Part shown: piece by piece, positions 1 through 6,342 of the stretch
How the letters are laid out: the number at the start of each line of letters is the position of its first letter
How positions within the stretch are numbered: position 1 is the stretch's first letter
Assembly (NCBI GenBank): GCA_904502215.1
Contig: CAJGDQ010000058.1
Coordinates: 1 to 6,638, forward strand
Source: Clostridiaceae bacterium
GTDB lineage: Bacteria; Bacillota; Clostridia; Oscillospirales; Acutalibacteraceae
Length of the DNA stretch: 6,638 nt
Direction of reading: 5' to 3'
Made by a program: the position numbers and the translations under genes
Notes under the pieces: model-generated
The model's input: the letters and a program-made list of their open reading frames with translations, nothing else
Database searches by the model: none
What the model was told of the DNA's origin: nothing

Positions 1-242
1 CATTTGATGGCCCTATTTTGGATAATAAAGAAAAAAGTTATAAAAAAATTGAAAAAAATTTGCCTGAAACCCTTTCCAAAGAGGCAAAAATAGTATATAA
101 TTATTTAGATAAGCAAAAATTTCTACCTGAGGATATTTCGGGATGCGGAATTGATGGTGATTCAATTATTTCTGCTCTTACCGAACTCGAAATGGAAATG
201 CTTATAAAAGCAATTCCGGGTGGAATGTATGAAAAGTTGTAA
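1..242 (+). CDS. dprA: DNA-processing protein DprA, C-terminal fragment (5' end outside window)
   Basis: Only the last 79 residues are present. The reading frame is open from base 3 and runs in from the left edge, so the TTG at 18 is an internal leucine codon and not the start. The visible part is a lysine-rich linker followed by a winged-helix-like module with the pattern LSKEAKIVYNYL ... ISALTELEME ... IPGGMYEKL. This matches the small C-terminal DprA winged-helix domain, whose hallmark is the 'ALTELE' helix followed by a 'PGG' turn before the terminus. DprA proteins bind single-stranded DNA and load RecA during natural transformation. The Rossmann-like DNA-binding core lies outside the window, so function rests on this tail and on the topA neighbour, since dprA-topA is a very common Firmicutes pair. 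The stop codon is 13 bases before topA. Confidence 0.85.
   Translation, partial: FDGPILDNKEKSYKKIEKNLPETLSKEAKIVYNYLDKQKFLPEDISGCGIDGDSIISALTELEMEMLIKAIPGGMYEKL
73..101 (+). promoter_or_regulatory. Candidate sigma-A-type promoter inside dprA, ahead of topA
   Basis: A perfect TATAAT lies at 96-101. Seventeen bases upstream is TTTCCA (73-78), which matches 4 of 6 positions of TTGACA. It would give topA a transcript starting near 108, about 150 bases before its ATG. There is no extended -10 TG. The surrounding sequence is AT-rich, so a chance match is quite possible. Confidence 0.22.
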
Positions 243-243
243 C

Positions 244-248
244 GGAGG
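244..248 (+). promoter_or_regulatory. Strong Shine-Dalgarno site for topA
   Basis: GGAGG sits seven bases before the ATG at 256, in the 13-base gap after dprA. It fixes the topA start, which also coincides with the first residues of the TOPRIM fold. Confidence 0.85.
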
Positions 249-255
249 TTAATTT

Positions 256-2340
256 ATGTCAAAGCTTATAATTGTTGAGTCTCCTTCAAAGGTTAAACCA
301 ATCAAGAAGTATCTCGGCAGCGAGTATAAGGTTATGGCTTCTAAGGGTCATATTCGTGATTTGCCGAAATCAAAACTTGGTGTTGATATAGAAAATGATT
401 TTGCACCGCAGTATATCAATATGGCGGATAAGAAAGAGCTAATCACTTCCTTAAAACAGGCTGTTGCTGAATGTGATGAAGTTTATCTCGCAACCGACCC
501 TGATAGAGAGGGTGAGGCTATTTCTTGGCACTTGGCTCAAATTTTAGGCCTTGATATGAATGCTCTAAACAGGGTTACCTTTAATGAGGTTACAAAGTCG
601 GCAGTAACTGCCGGCATTAAAGCACCTAGAAAATTAAATATCGACCTTGTTGATGCTCAACAGGCACGCCGTGTGCTTGATAGAATTGTTGGTTATAAGC
701 TTAGTCCTTTCCTTTGGAAAAAGGTTAAAAGCGGTCTTTCGGCAGGCCGTGTTCAAACGGTTGCTCTTCGCCTTATTGTTGAAAAGGAAAGAGAAATTGA
801 AAAGTTTATAAGCGAAGAGTATTGGACTATTGATGCGAAATTAGCTTCGGGCAGAAAAACCTTCACCGCAAAGCTTTTTGCAGATAAAAATGGCAACAAG
901 ATAGATTCAATTCCTAATGGCGATGTTGCCGATGGTATTGTTTCGAGTCTTGAAAACGCTGAATATAAAGTGGCTGAGATTAAAAAAGGCAAGCGTAACC
1001 GCCAGCCTGCACCGCCATTTATAACTTCAACTCTTCAACAGGAAGCTTCAAGAAAGCTTGGACTTACAGGTCAAAGAACAATGCGTATTGCTCAGCAGCT
1101 TTATGAAGGTGTTGAAATTCCCGGAATCGGTGTTACAGGTCTTATAACCTATATGAGAACCGATTCATTAAGAATTTCCGAAGAGGCAAGAGCCGCTGCT
1201 AACGGATATATTAAAAACCGCTTTGGCGCTAAGTATTTGCCTTCAACTCCCCGTTATTTTAAAACTAAAAACGGCGCTCAGGATGCCCATGAGGCTATCA
1301 GACCAACCCTTATTGATTTAGCTCCCGAGGATGTTAAGGGTGCACTTACTGCTGAGCAGTTTAAGTTATATAAACTCATTTGGGAACGCTTTATAGCTTC
1401 TTTGATGGCAGCTTGCATTCAGGATACAGTTAACGTTAACATCGAGGCAGGAGATTATCTCTTTAAGGCAAGCGGATATTCAGTTCGTTTTGATGGATTT
1501 ACCGTTCTTTATGAGGAGGGTAAGGATGAAGAGAGTGAAAATGAGGTTAGCCTTCCTGAGATGAGCGAGGGCGAAATCTTAAAGCTTCGTGATTTAACTC
1601 CTAATCAGCATTTCACTCAGCCTCCCGCAAGATTTACTGAGCCTACTCTTATTAAGGCTCTTGAAGAAAATGGAATTGGCCGTCCTTCAACCTATGCTCC
1701 TATTGTTTCGAATATTTTAAATCGTGATTATATTGAGCGTGAGAAAAAGGCTCTTAAGCCAACAAAGCTAGGTATGGTTGTTGTTGACCTGTTAACTGAG
1801 TATTTTAATAAAATTGTTGATGTTAAGTTCACTGCGGGTCTTGAGGTTAAACTTGATAAAATCAGTGAAGGTGAGCTAGGCTGGGTTGATACAATGGCTG
1901 ATTTTTATAAGGACTTTGATAAGCATTATAAAAAGGCCGAAAAGGAGCTTGACGGAAAGAGAGTTAAGGTTCCTGCTGTTGAAACAGATGTTATTTGCGA
2001 AAAATGTGGAAGCCGTATGGTAGTTAGAACAAGTCGCTATGGTAAGTTCTTAGCATGTCCTAATTATCCGAATTGCAAAAACACCAAGCCTGTTCCCGAG
2101 GATGAGGTTAAACAGCCCTGTCCTAAATGCGGAGCAAAGCTCGTAAAAAGAATTTCTAAAAAGGGCAAGAAATTCTATGGATGCTCTAACTATCCTAAGT
2201 GTGATTTTGCCGCTCCCGGTGTTCCAACAGGTGAAAAGTGCCCCGAATGCGGTGGTTTCCTTATCGCAGGTGTTAGAGGCAGAAAATTCTGTATGAATGC
2301 CGATTGCCCTACAAGACAGGTAAAATCCTCTAAAAAGTAG
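256..2340 (+). CDS. topA: DNA topoisomerase I (type IA)
   Basis: A 694-residue type IA topoisomerase, which relaxes negatively supercoiled DNA by Mg2+-dependent single-strand cleavage and passage. The N-terminal TOPRIM domain carries the acidic residues Glu8 (in VESPSK) and Asp81, Asp83 and Glu85 (in ATDPDREGEA). The SAGRVQ motif is at 162-167. The catalytic tyrosine is Tyr299 in ITYMRTDS, with Arg301 two residues on. DAHEAIRPT (343-351) supplies the conserved active-site His345, and ENGIGRPSTYAPI (471-483) is the usual domain IV motif. The C-terminus holds three four-cysteine zinc ribbons: C581/C584/C601/C607, C622/C625/C643/C649 and C662/C665/C679/C684. Length and domain order match Bacillus-type TopA. 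Residues 421-440 form an acidic linker-like stretch. The gene lies between dprA and trmFO, as in many Firmicutes. All key residues are present, so the enzyme should be active. Confidence 0.98.
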   Translation: MSKLIIVESPSKVKPIKKYLGSEYKVMASKGHIRDLPKSKLGVDIENDFAPQYINMADKKELITSLKQAVAECDEVYLATDPDREGEAISWHLAQILGLDMNALNRVTFNEVTKSAVTAGIKAPRKLNIDLVDAQQARRVLDRIVGYKLSPFLWKKVKSGLSAGRVQTVALRLIVEKEREIEKFISEEYWTIDAKLASGRKTFTAKLFADKNGNKIDSIPNGDVADGIVSSLENAEYKVAEIKKGKRNRQPAPPFITSTLQQEASRKLGLTGQRTMRIAQQLYEGVEIPGIGVTGLITYMRTDSLRISEEARAAANGYIKNRFGAKYLPSTPRYFKTKNGAQDAHEAIRPTLIDLAPEDVKGALTAEQFKLYKLIWERFIASLMAACIQDTVNVNIEAGDYLFKASGYSVRFDGFTVLYEEGKDEESENEVSLPEMSEGEILKLRDLTPNQHFTQPPARFTEPTLIKALEENGIGRPSTYAPIVSNILNRDYIEREKKALKPTKLGMVVVDLLTEYFNKIVDVKFTAGLEVKLDKISEGELGWVDTMADFYKDFDKHYKKAEKELDGKRVKVPAVETDVICEKCGSRMVVRTSRYGKFLACPNYPNCKNTKPVPEDEVKQPCPKCGAKLVKRISKKGKKFYGCSNYPKCDFAAPGVPTGEKCPECGGFLIAGVRGRKFCMNADCPTRQVKSSKK
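597..615 (+). repeat. Small GC-rich inverted repeat inside topA
   Basis: CGGCAG (599-604) and CTGCCG (608-613) are perfect complements around a three-base TAA loop. A G-U pair and a G-C pair extend the stem to eight pairs (597-615). No T-run follows, so it does not look like an intrinsic terminator. It lies within sense codons of the TOPRIM-region domain and may be chance. Confidence 0.35.
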
Positions 2341-2347
2341 GTTTAAA

Positions 2348-3664
2348 ATGGAAAAAATAACAGTTATCGGTGCAGGTCTTGCGGGTTGCGAGGCGGCTTG
2401 GCAAATTGCAAAGAGGGGAATAAAGGTTTCTCTTATCGAAATGAAGCCTAAGAAAATGACCCCTGCCCACAAGAACTCCGATTTTGCTGAGCTTGTTTGC
2501 TCAAACTCCCTTAAAGCTTCAAGGGTTGATTCGTCGGCTGGTCTTTTAAAGGAAGAAATGCGCCGTTTCGGCTCGCTTTGTCTTGAGGCTGCTGATAGTT
2601 GTTCGGTTGCTGCAGGCGGAGCTTTGGCAGTTGATAGGGAACAGTTTGCAAGGATTATAACCGAAAAAATCAAAAGCAATCCAAATATTGAGGTTATAAA
2701 CGAGGTTGCCAATGAAATACCAAAGGGTATTTGCGTTGTAGCAACAGGTCCGTTAACCGATGAGGAATTGGCACAAAATATTTCAAGACTTTGCGAAAGC
2801 GAGAATTTGAGTTTCTTTGATGCGGCGGCTCCTATCGTAACTGCCGAAAGCATTGATATGACCAAGGCTTTCTCGGCATCTCGTTATGGCAAGGGAACTG
2901 ATGATTATATTAACTGCCCCTTTAATAAGGCTGAATATGAAGAATTTCATAAGGAACTAGTTTCTGCCGAGGGTTCTCCTTTAAAGGATTTTGATAAGCC
3001 TGTAACTGTATATGAAGGCTGTATGCCGATAGAGATTTTGGCTAAAAGAGGGGAAGATTCTATTCGTTTCGGACCCTTAAAGCCGGTTGGTCTTACCGAC
3101 CCTAGAACTAATCACAGACCTTGGGCGGCAGTTCAACTAAGAAAAGAAAACGCAGAGGGCTCGCTTTATAATATAGTTGGTTTTCAAACCAACCTTAAAT
3201 TCCCTGAGCAAAAGAGAGTTTTCTCTATGATACCGGGTCTTGAAAATGCCGAGTTTGTCCGTTTTGGTGTTATGCACCGAAACACCTTCATAAACTCCCC
3301 AAAACTTTTAAACCGAGATTTATCCTTAAAAAAGGATAATAGGATTTACTTTGCGGGTCAGCTTTCAGGTGTTGAGGGTTATATGGAATCGGCAGCAAGC
3401 GGAATTATTTGCGGTATTAACGCTGCTAACAGTATTTTAGGCAAAGAGCCTATTGTTTTGCCAAACATCTCAATGCTTGGCGCTTTGCTTGAGTATATTA
3501 CCGATGAAACTGTAACTAATTTTCAGCCAATGGGAGCAAATTTCGGTATTTTGCCTCCATTATCCCAAAAAATTAGAGATAAGAGGGAGCGTTATGCGGC
3601 ACTCTCTCAGCGTTCGCTTTTATGGTTTGATGAAAATAAAGGAATTTTAGGAGAAAATATATGA
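2348..3664 (+). CDS. trmFO: Methylenetetrahydrofolate--tRNA-(uracil-5-)-methyltransferase TrmFO
   Basis: A 438-residue flavoprotein expected to make 5-methyluridine at position 54 in the tRNA T-loop, using methylene-tetrahydrofolate as carbon donor and FAD as reductant instead of S-adenosylmethionine. The N-terminus is a Rossmann FAD-binding site, VIGAGLAGCEAA (6-17), with the family block MTPAHKNSDFAELVCSNSL following (37-55). Cys51 in ELVCSNS and Cys225 in YEGCMPIE correspond to the two functional cysteines (Cys53 and Cys226) described in the Bacillus subtilis enzyme. Further family blocks are FGPLKPVGL (241-249), VGFQTNLKFPEQKRV (277-291) and FAGQLSGVEGYMESAASG (335-352), the last being the second FAD-contacting region. 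The start is fixed because the dinucleotide fold begins at once. It follows topA by seven bases with only a weak AGG-type ribosome site, so it may rely on topA translation. GidA/MnmG is a distant relative, but length and motifs favour TrmFO. Confidence 0.97.
   Translation: MEKITVIGAGLAGCEAAWQIAKRGIKVSLIEMKPKKMTPAHKNSDFAELVCSNSLKASRVDSSAGLLKEEMRRFGSLCLEAADSCSVAAGGALAVDREQFARIITEKIKSNPNIEVINEVANEIPKGICVVATGPLTDEELAQNISRLCESENLSFFDAAAPIVTAESIDMTKAFSASRYGKGTDDYINCPFNKAEYEEFHKELVSAEGSPLKDFDKPVTVYEGCMPIEILAKRGEDSIRFGPLKPVGLTDPRTNHRPWAAVQLRKENAEGSLYNIVGFQTNLKFPEQKRVFSMIPGLENAEFVRFGVMHRNTFINSPKLLNRDLSLKKDNRIYFAGQLSGVEGYMESAASGIICGINAANSILGKEPIVLPNISMLGALLEYITDETVTNFQPMGANFGILPPLSQKIRDKRERYAALSQRSLLWFDENKGILGENI
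3176..3193 (+). repeat. Perfect 8-bp inverted repeat inside trmFO
   Basis: GTTGGTTT (3176-3183) and AAACCAAC (3186-3193) are exact reverse complements separated by only two bases. The site encodes the conserved VGFQTN segment of TrmFO, so amino-acid constraint may account for it. No T-tract follows, which argues against an intrinsic terminator. Confidence 0.35.
3649..3653 (+). promoter_or_regulatory. Shine-Dalgarno site for plsX, within the trmFO 3' end
   Basis: AGGAG lies seven bases before the plsX ATG (3661) and is embedded in the last codons of trmFO. With the ATGA overlap, it should allow both reinitiation and independent loading of ribosomes on plsX. Confidence 0.75.
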
Positions 3665-4653
3665 GAGTTGTTGTTGATGCGTTCGGCGGAGATAATGCAC
3701 CGCTTGAAATAATTAAAGGAGCAGCTATTGCTTCTAAGGAACTCGGCGTTGATATTACTCTAACAGGAAAAAAAGAGGAAATTGAAAATATTATCAAAGA
3801 AAACGGTTTTGAGTTCTTTGGAGAGCTTGTTATCGTTGATGCGCCTGATGTTATTTCTATGCACGATGAGCCAACTTCACTTTTAAAGGCTCATAAGGAA
3901 AGCTCGATGGCTATTGCCTTTAAAGAACTTAGTGAAGATAGAGCAGATGCCTTTGTATCGGCAGGCTCAACAGGTGCTATTGTTGTTGGGGGAACTCTTC
4001 TTATAAAAAGAATAAAGGGTGTTAAAAGACCGGCACTCGCAGGCCTTATCCCTTCACCTAAAGGCCATTATATGCTTATGGATATGGGAGCTAACGCTGA
4101 ATGTCGACCTGAAATGCTTCAGCAGTTTGGCATAATGGCTAGTGTTTATTTAAACAAGGTTGAAAATATTGATAACCCAAAAATCGGCCTTTTAAATATT
4201 GGCGTTGAAGATACAAAGGGAACAGAGCTTCAAACCGAAGCTTATAAGCTATTAAGTCAAGCTCCAATTAACTTTGTTGGCAATGTTGAATCGAGAGAAA
4301 TGCCTAAGGGTGTTTGCGATGGCGTTATAACCGATGGTTTTACAGGTAATATCGCTCTCAAGCTTATAGAGGGAACCGCTTCAACACTTTTTAAGCTTAT
4401 AAAAGGCGCTCTTTATAAAAATATTTTTAATAAGCTGGCCGCTTTGGTTATCAAAAAAGATTTATATGCTCTTAAGAGTATGATGGATAGCTCTGAGGTT
4501 GGCGGCGCTCCGCTTTTGGGTGTTAGAAAACCTGTTATTAAGGCGCACGGAAGTTCGGACGCTAAGGCTATTAAAAACGCAATTAGACAGGCAGTTGTTT
4601 TCACCGAAAAGGGTGTTATTGAAACTATTTCAGCAAATCTTTCAGAAATTTAA
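3661..4653 (+). CDS. plsX: Phosphate acyltransferase PlsX
   Basis: A 330-residue peripheral-membrane enzyme that converts acyl-ACP plus phosphate to acyl-phosphate, the acyl donor used by PlsY to acylate glycerol-3-phosphate at the start of phospholipid synthesis. Family motifs are intact from end to end: VDAFGGDNAP (5-14), SAGSTGA (100-106), LMDMGAN (139-145), GLLNIGVEDTKGTEL (177-190 region), FVGNVESRE (205-213), TDGFTGN (224-230) and GGAPLLGVRKPVIKAHGSS (281-299). The usual DAMGGD reads DAFGGD here, a conservative change. Length is normal for the family. The ATG overlaps the trmFO stop by four bases (ATGA), which implies translational coupling. In Bacillus, plsX sits in a fapR-plsX-fabD-fabG-acpP cluster. 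Here no fab, fapR or acpP gene adjoins it, so its acyl-carrier substrate must be encoded elsewhere. Confidence 0.97.
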   Translation: MRVVVDAFGGDNAPLEIIKGAAIASKELGVDITLTGKKEEIENIIKENGFEFFGELVIVDAPDVISMHDEPTSLLKAHKESSMAIAFKELSEDRADAFVSAGSTGAIVVGGTLLIKRIKGVKRPALAGLIPSPKGHYMLMDMGANAECRPEMLQQFGIMASVYLNKVENIDNPKIGLLNIGVEDTKGTELQTEAYKLLSQAPINFVGNVESREMPKGVCDGVITDGFTGNIALKLIEGTASTLFKLIKGALYKNIFNKLAALVIKKDLYALKSMMDSSEVGGAPLLGVRKPVIKAHGSSDAKAIKNAIRQAVVFTEKGVIETISANLSEI

Positions 4654-4664
4654 AGGAAGTTGTT

Positions 4665-5345
4665 ATGAAAGCATTAGAAAAAAATCTAAATTATCAATTT
4701 AATAATGAAGAGTTACTCCTTAATGCTTTAACCCATTCTTCTTATGCTAATGAGGTCCGACATGGAGTTACCTCTAATGAAAGACTTGAATTTTTAGGAG
4801 ATTCGGTGCTTTCAATCATTGTTTCTGATTATCTTTATAAAAACTTTGCTTCCTTGCCTGAGGGGGAGCTTACTAAGCTCAGAGCCTCCTTGGTTTGCGA
4901 AAAATCCCTTTGCAGTTTTTCAAGAGAACTTCAAATGGGGGATTTTTTAAGACTCGGCAAAGGTGAAGAAAAGAATGGCGGCAGAGAAAGGGACTCAATC
5001 CTTGCCGATGCTTTTGAGGCAGTTTTGGCGGCTATGTATCTTGATGGTGGCATAGATATTGCAAGACGCCACGTTATGCGTTTCATTCTTGATGAATTGA
5101 AGCACACCGATGATGAGGTTTTTAAAGATTATAAAACCGCCTTGCAGGAGATTATTCAAAGAAATCCTGAGGAATCGGTTTCCTATTATTTAACCGATGA
5201 AAAGGGTCCCGACCACGATAAAATTTTCACTGTTGAGGTTCATCTCAATTCCAATGTTATTGGTGTTGGCAAGGGCAAATCCAAGAAACAGGCCGAGCAA
5301 ATGGCGGCAAAGCAGGCATTAAGCCTTATGGGTGCCGAAATATGA
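4665..5345 (+). CDS. rnc: Ribonuclease III
   Basis: A 226-residue RNase III, the Mg2+-dependent endonuclease that cuts double-stranded RNA in rRNA precursors, some mRNAs and antisense duplexes. The N-terminal catalytic domain has the signature NERLEFLGDS (38-47), with Glu39, Glu42 and Asp46. The second acidic pair is Asp115 and Glu118 in ILADAFEAV. These align with E38, E41, D45, D114 and E117 of the Escherichia coli enzyme, so the active site is complete. A double-stranded-RNA-binding domain follows from about residue 155 (DYKTALQEIIQ) to the basic helix GKGKSKKQAEQMAAKQAL (202-219). Length is normal. An AAGGA ribosome site lies seven bases before the ATG. The gap from plsX is 11 bases, where many Firmicutes have acpP. 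The last codons overlap the next gene by four bases. Confidence 0.98.
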   Translation: MKALEKNLNYQFNNEELLLNALTHSSYANEVRHGVTSNERLEFLGDSVLSIIVSDYLYKNFASLPEGELTKLRASLVCEKSLCSFSRELQMGDFLRLGKGEEKNGGRERDSILADAFEAVLAAMYLDGGIDIARRHVMRFILDELKHTDDEVFKDYKTALQEIIQRNPEESVSYYLTDEKGPDHDKIFTVEVHLNSNVIGVGKGKSKKQAEQMAAKQALSLMGAEI

Positions 5346-6337
5346 GCCTTAAACACGCTAATATTTCCATCTTTGTTCCGCATATCGGTTGTCCTAATAA
5401 ATGCAGCTTTTGCAACCAAAGATATATAACGGGAACTGCAAAAGCACCTAGAGAAAATGATGTTTTAAAGGCCGTAAAGGCAGCTAAAACCTCGCCGAAA
5501 TTTAACCCTGAGGTTACCGAAATTGCTTTCTTTGGCGGCAGCTTCACCGCCATTAACCGCAATTATATGCTAACTCTTTTAAAGGCAGCTTCAAAAGCTG
5601 TTGAAGAGGGAAATGCGAAAGGTATTCGCATTTCAACAAGACCTGATGCTATTGATGAGGAGATTTTATCTCTTCTTAAAGAATATAAGGTTACCGCTAT
5701 TGAACTCGGTGCTCAAAGTCTTGATAATAAGGTTTTAAAGCTTAATAATAGAGGCCATTCGGTATCGGATGTTGTTAAAGCTTCAAAGCTTATCAAGGAT
5801 TATGGGTTTGAGTTAGGTCTTCAAATTATGACAGGGCTTTTCGGCGAAACTGAAGAATCAATCTCTAAAACTGCCCAAAAGGTTATTGCTATTAAACCCG
5901 ATACTTTGCGTATTTATCCGACTATTGTTTTAAAGGATACATATCTTGCGGCTTTATATAGTGATAAAATTTATCAACCACAAAGCCTTGAGGAAGCAGT
6001 TGAATTATGTTCATATCTTTATGAAAAATTTACTAGTGTTGGTATCAGGGTTATTCGTTTAGGACTTCATTCCATCGAGGAAAACGCTTATATAGCAGGT
6101 CCTTGGCATCCGGCTTTTAGTGAGCTTTGTCAGTCAAGAATAATGCTTAATAAAGCATTAAATATGTTGGAAGACAAAGGGAATTACAAAATTTTTGTTA
6201 ATAAATCCGATGTTTCTAAAATGATAGGCCAAAGGAAAACTAATATAGAAATTTTAAAAGAAAAGGGATATAACTGCAAAGTTTCTCCCTTAGAAAATCT
6301 TAATGAACTAGAAATTGAAATCGAAAGGGAAGTGTAA
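5342..6337 (+). CDS. Radical SAM protein, Elp3-core-like, function unknown
   Basis: A 331-residue radical SAM enzyme, expected to bind a [4Fe-4S] cluster through the canonical CX3CX2C motif Cys17-Cys21-Cys24 (HIGCPNKCSFCNQ) and cleave S-adenosylmethionine reductively. Later core motifs are FFGGSFTA (63-70, the SAM-contacting GGE-like position), RISTRPD (96-102), ELGAQSLD (121-128), GLQIMTGLFGET (159-170) and RIYPTIVLKDTYL (190-202). From about residue 240 a separate C-terminal region begins, with VIRLGLHS and GPWHPAFSELCQSRIML as its conserved-looking blocks. The sequence resembles the radical SAM half of Elp3 and is often annotated as such, but it lacks room for the acetyltransferase domain and for an N-terminal tRNA-binding extension. 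I therefore give no Elp3 function. It starts by ATGA overlap with rnc with only a weak ribosome site, so coupled translation is likely. Two in-frame stops end it (TAATAA). Placement between rnc and smc recurs in Clostridia. The substrate is unknown. Confidence 0.9.
   Translation: MSLKHANISIFVPHIGCPNKCSFCNQRYITGTAKAPRENDVLKAVKAAKTSPKFNPEVTEIAFFGGSFTAINRNYMLTLLKAASKAVEEGNAKGIRISTRPDAIDEEILSLLKEYKVTAIELGAQSLDNKVLKLNNRGHSVSDVVKASKLIKDYGFELGLQIMTGLFGETEESISKTAQKVIAIKPDTLRIYPTIVLKDTYLAALYSDKIYQPQSLEEAVELCSYLYEKFTSVGIRVIRLGLHSIEENAYIAGPWHPAFSELCQSRIMLNKALNMLEDKGNYKIFVNKSDVSKMIGQRKTNIEILKEKGYNCKVSPLENLNELEIEIEREV
6326..6332 (+). promoter_or_regulatory. Distant ribosome-binding site for smc
   Basis: The best purine-rich match before smc is AGGGAAG, which ends ten bases before the ATG and lies inside the last codons of the radical SAM gene. 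The spacing is longer than for topA, plsX and rnc (seven each). An in-frame TGA at 6316-6318, with no other start codon after it, makes the ATG at 6343 the earliest usable start. Confidence 0.5.
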
Positions 6338-6342
6338 TAAGA

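Noticed and set aside
18..20. TTG at 18 as the start of a small independent gene
   Set aside because: The frame is open to the window edge and the product is the DprA C-terminal domain. No ribosome site precedes this TTG.
1429..1440. Perfect 12-bp palindrome GTTAACGTTAAC in topA
   Set aside because: It encodes the alternating Val-Asn stretch TVNVN in ordinary codons, it is isolated, and I saw no second copy. A palindrome this short is not surprising in 6.6 kb.
1996..2322. Three repeated cysteine clusters at the topA 3' end, considered as possible duplication or fusion
   Set aside because: Several C4 zinc ribbons are normal at the C-terminus of bacterial topoisomerase I, and the total length of 694 residues is typical.
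2050..2865. A 271-codon open frame on the minus strand across the topA/trmFO junction
   Set aside because: It is entirely antisense to two well-supported genes with intact motifs (the topA zinc ribbons and the TrmFO FAD fold). Its translation shows no family motif I recognise and has the serine/leucine/alanine-rich composition typical of an antisense shadow.
4499..4702. A 67-codon plus-strand frame overlapping the plsX end and the rnc start
   Set aside because: It overlaps the conserved PlsX C-terminus and the rnc start in another frame, and its arginine/leucine-rich translation has no recognisable motif. There is no room for acpP, and its sequence does not resemble an acyl carrier protein (no DSL phosphopantetheine site).
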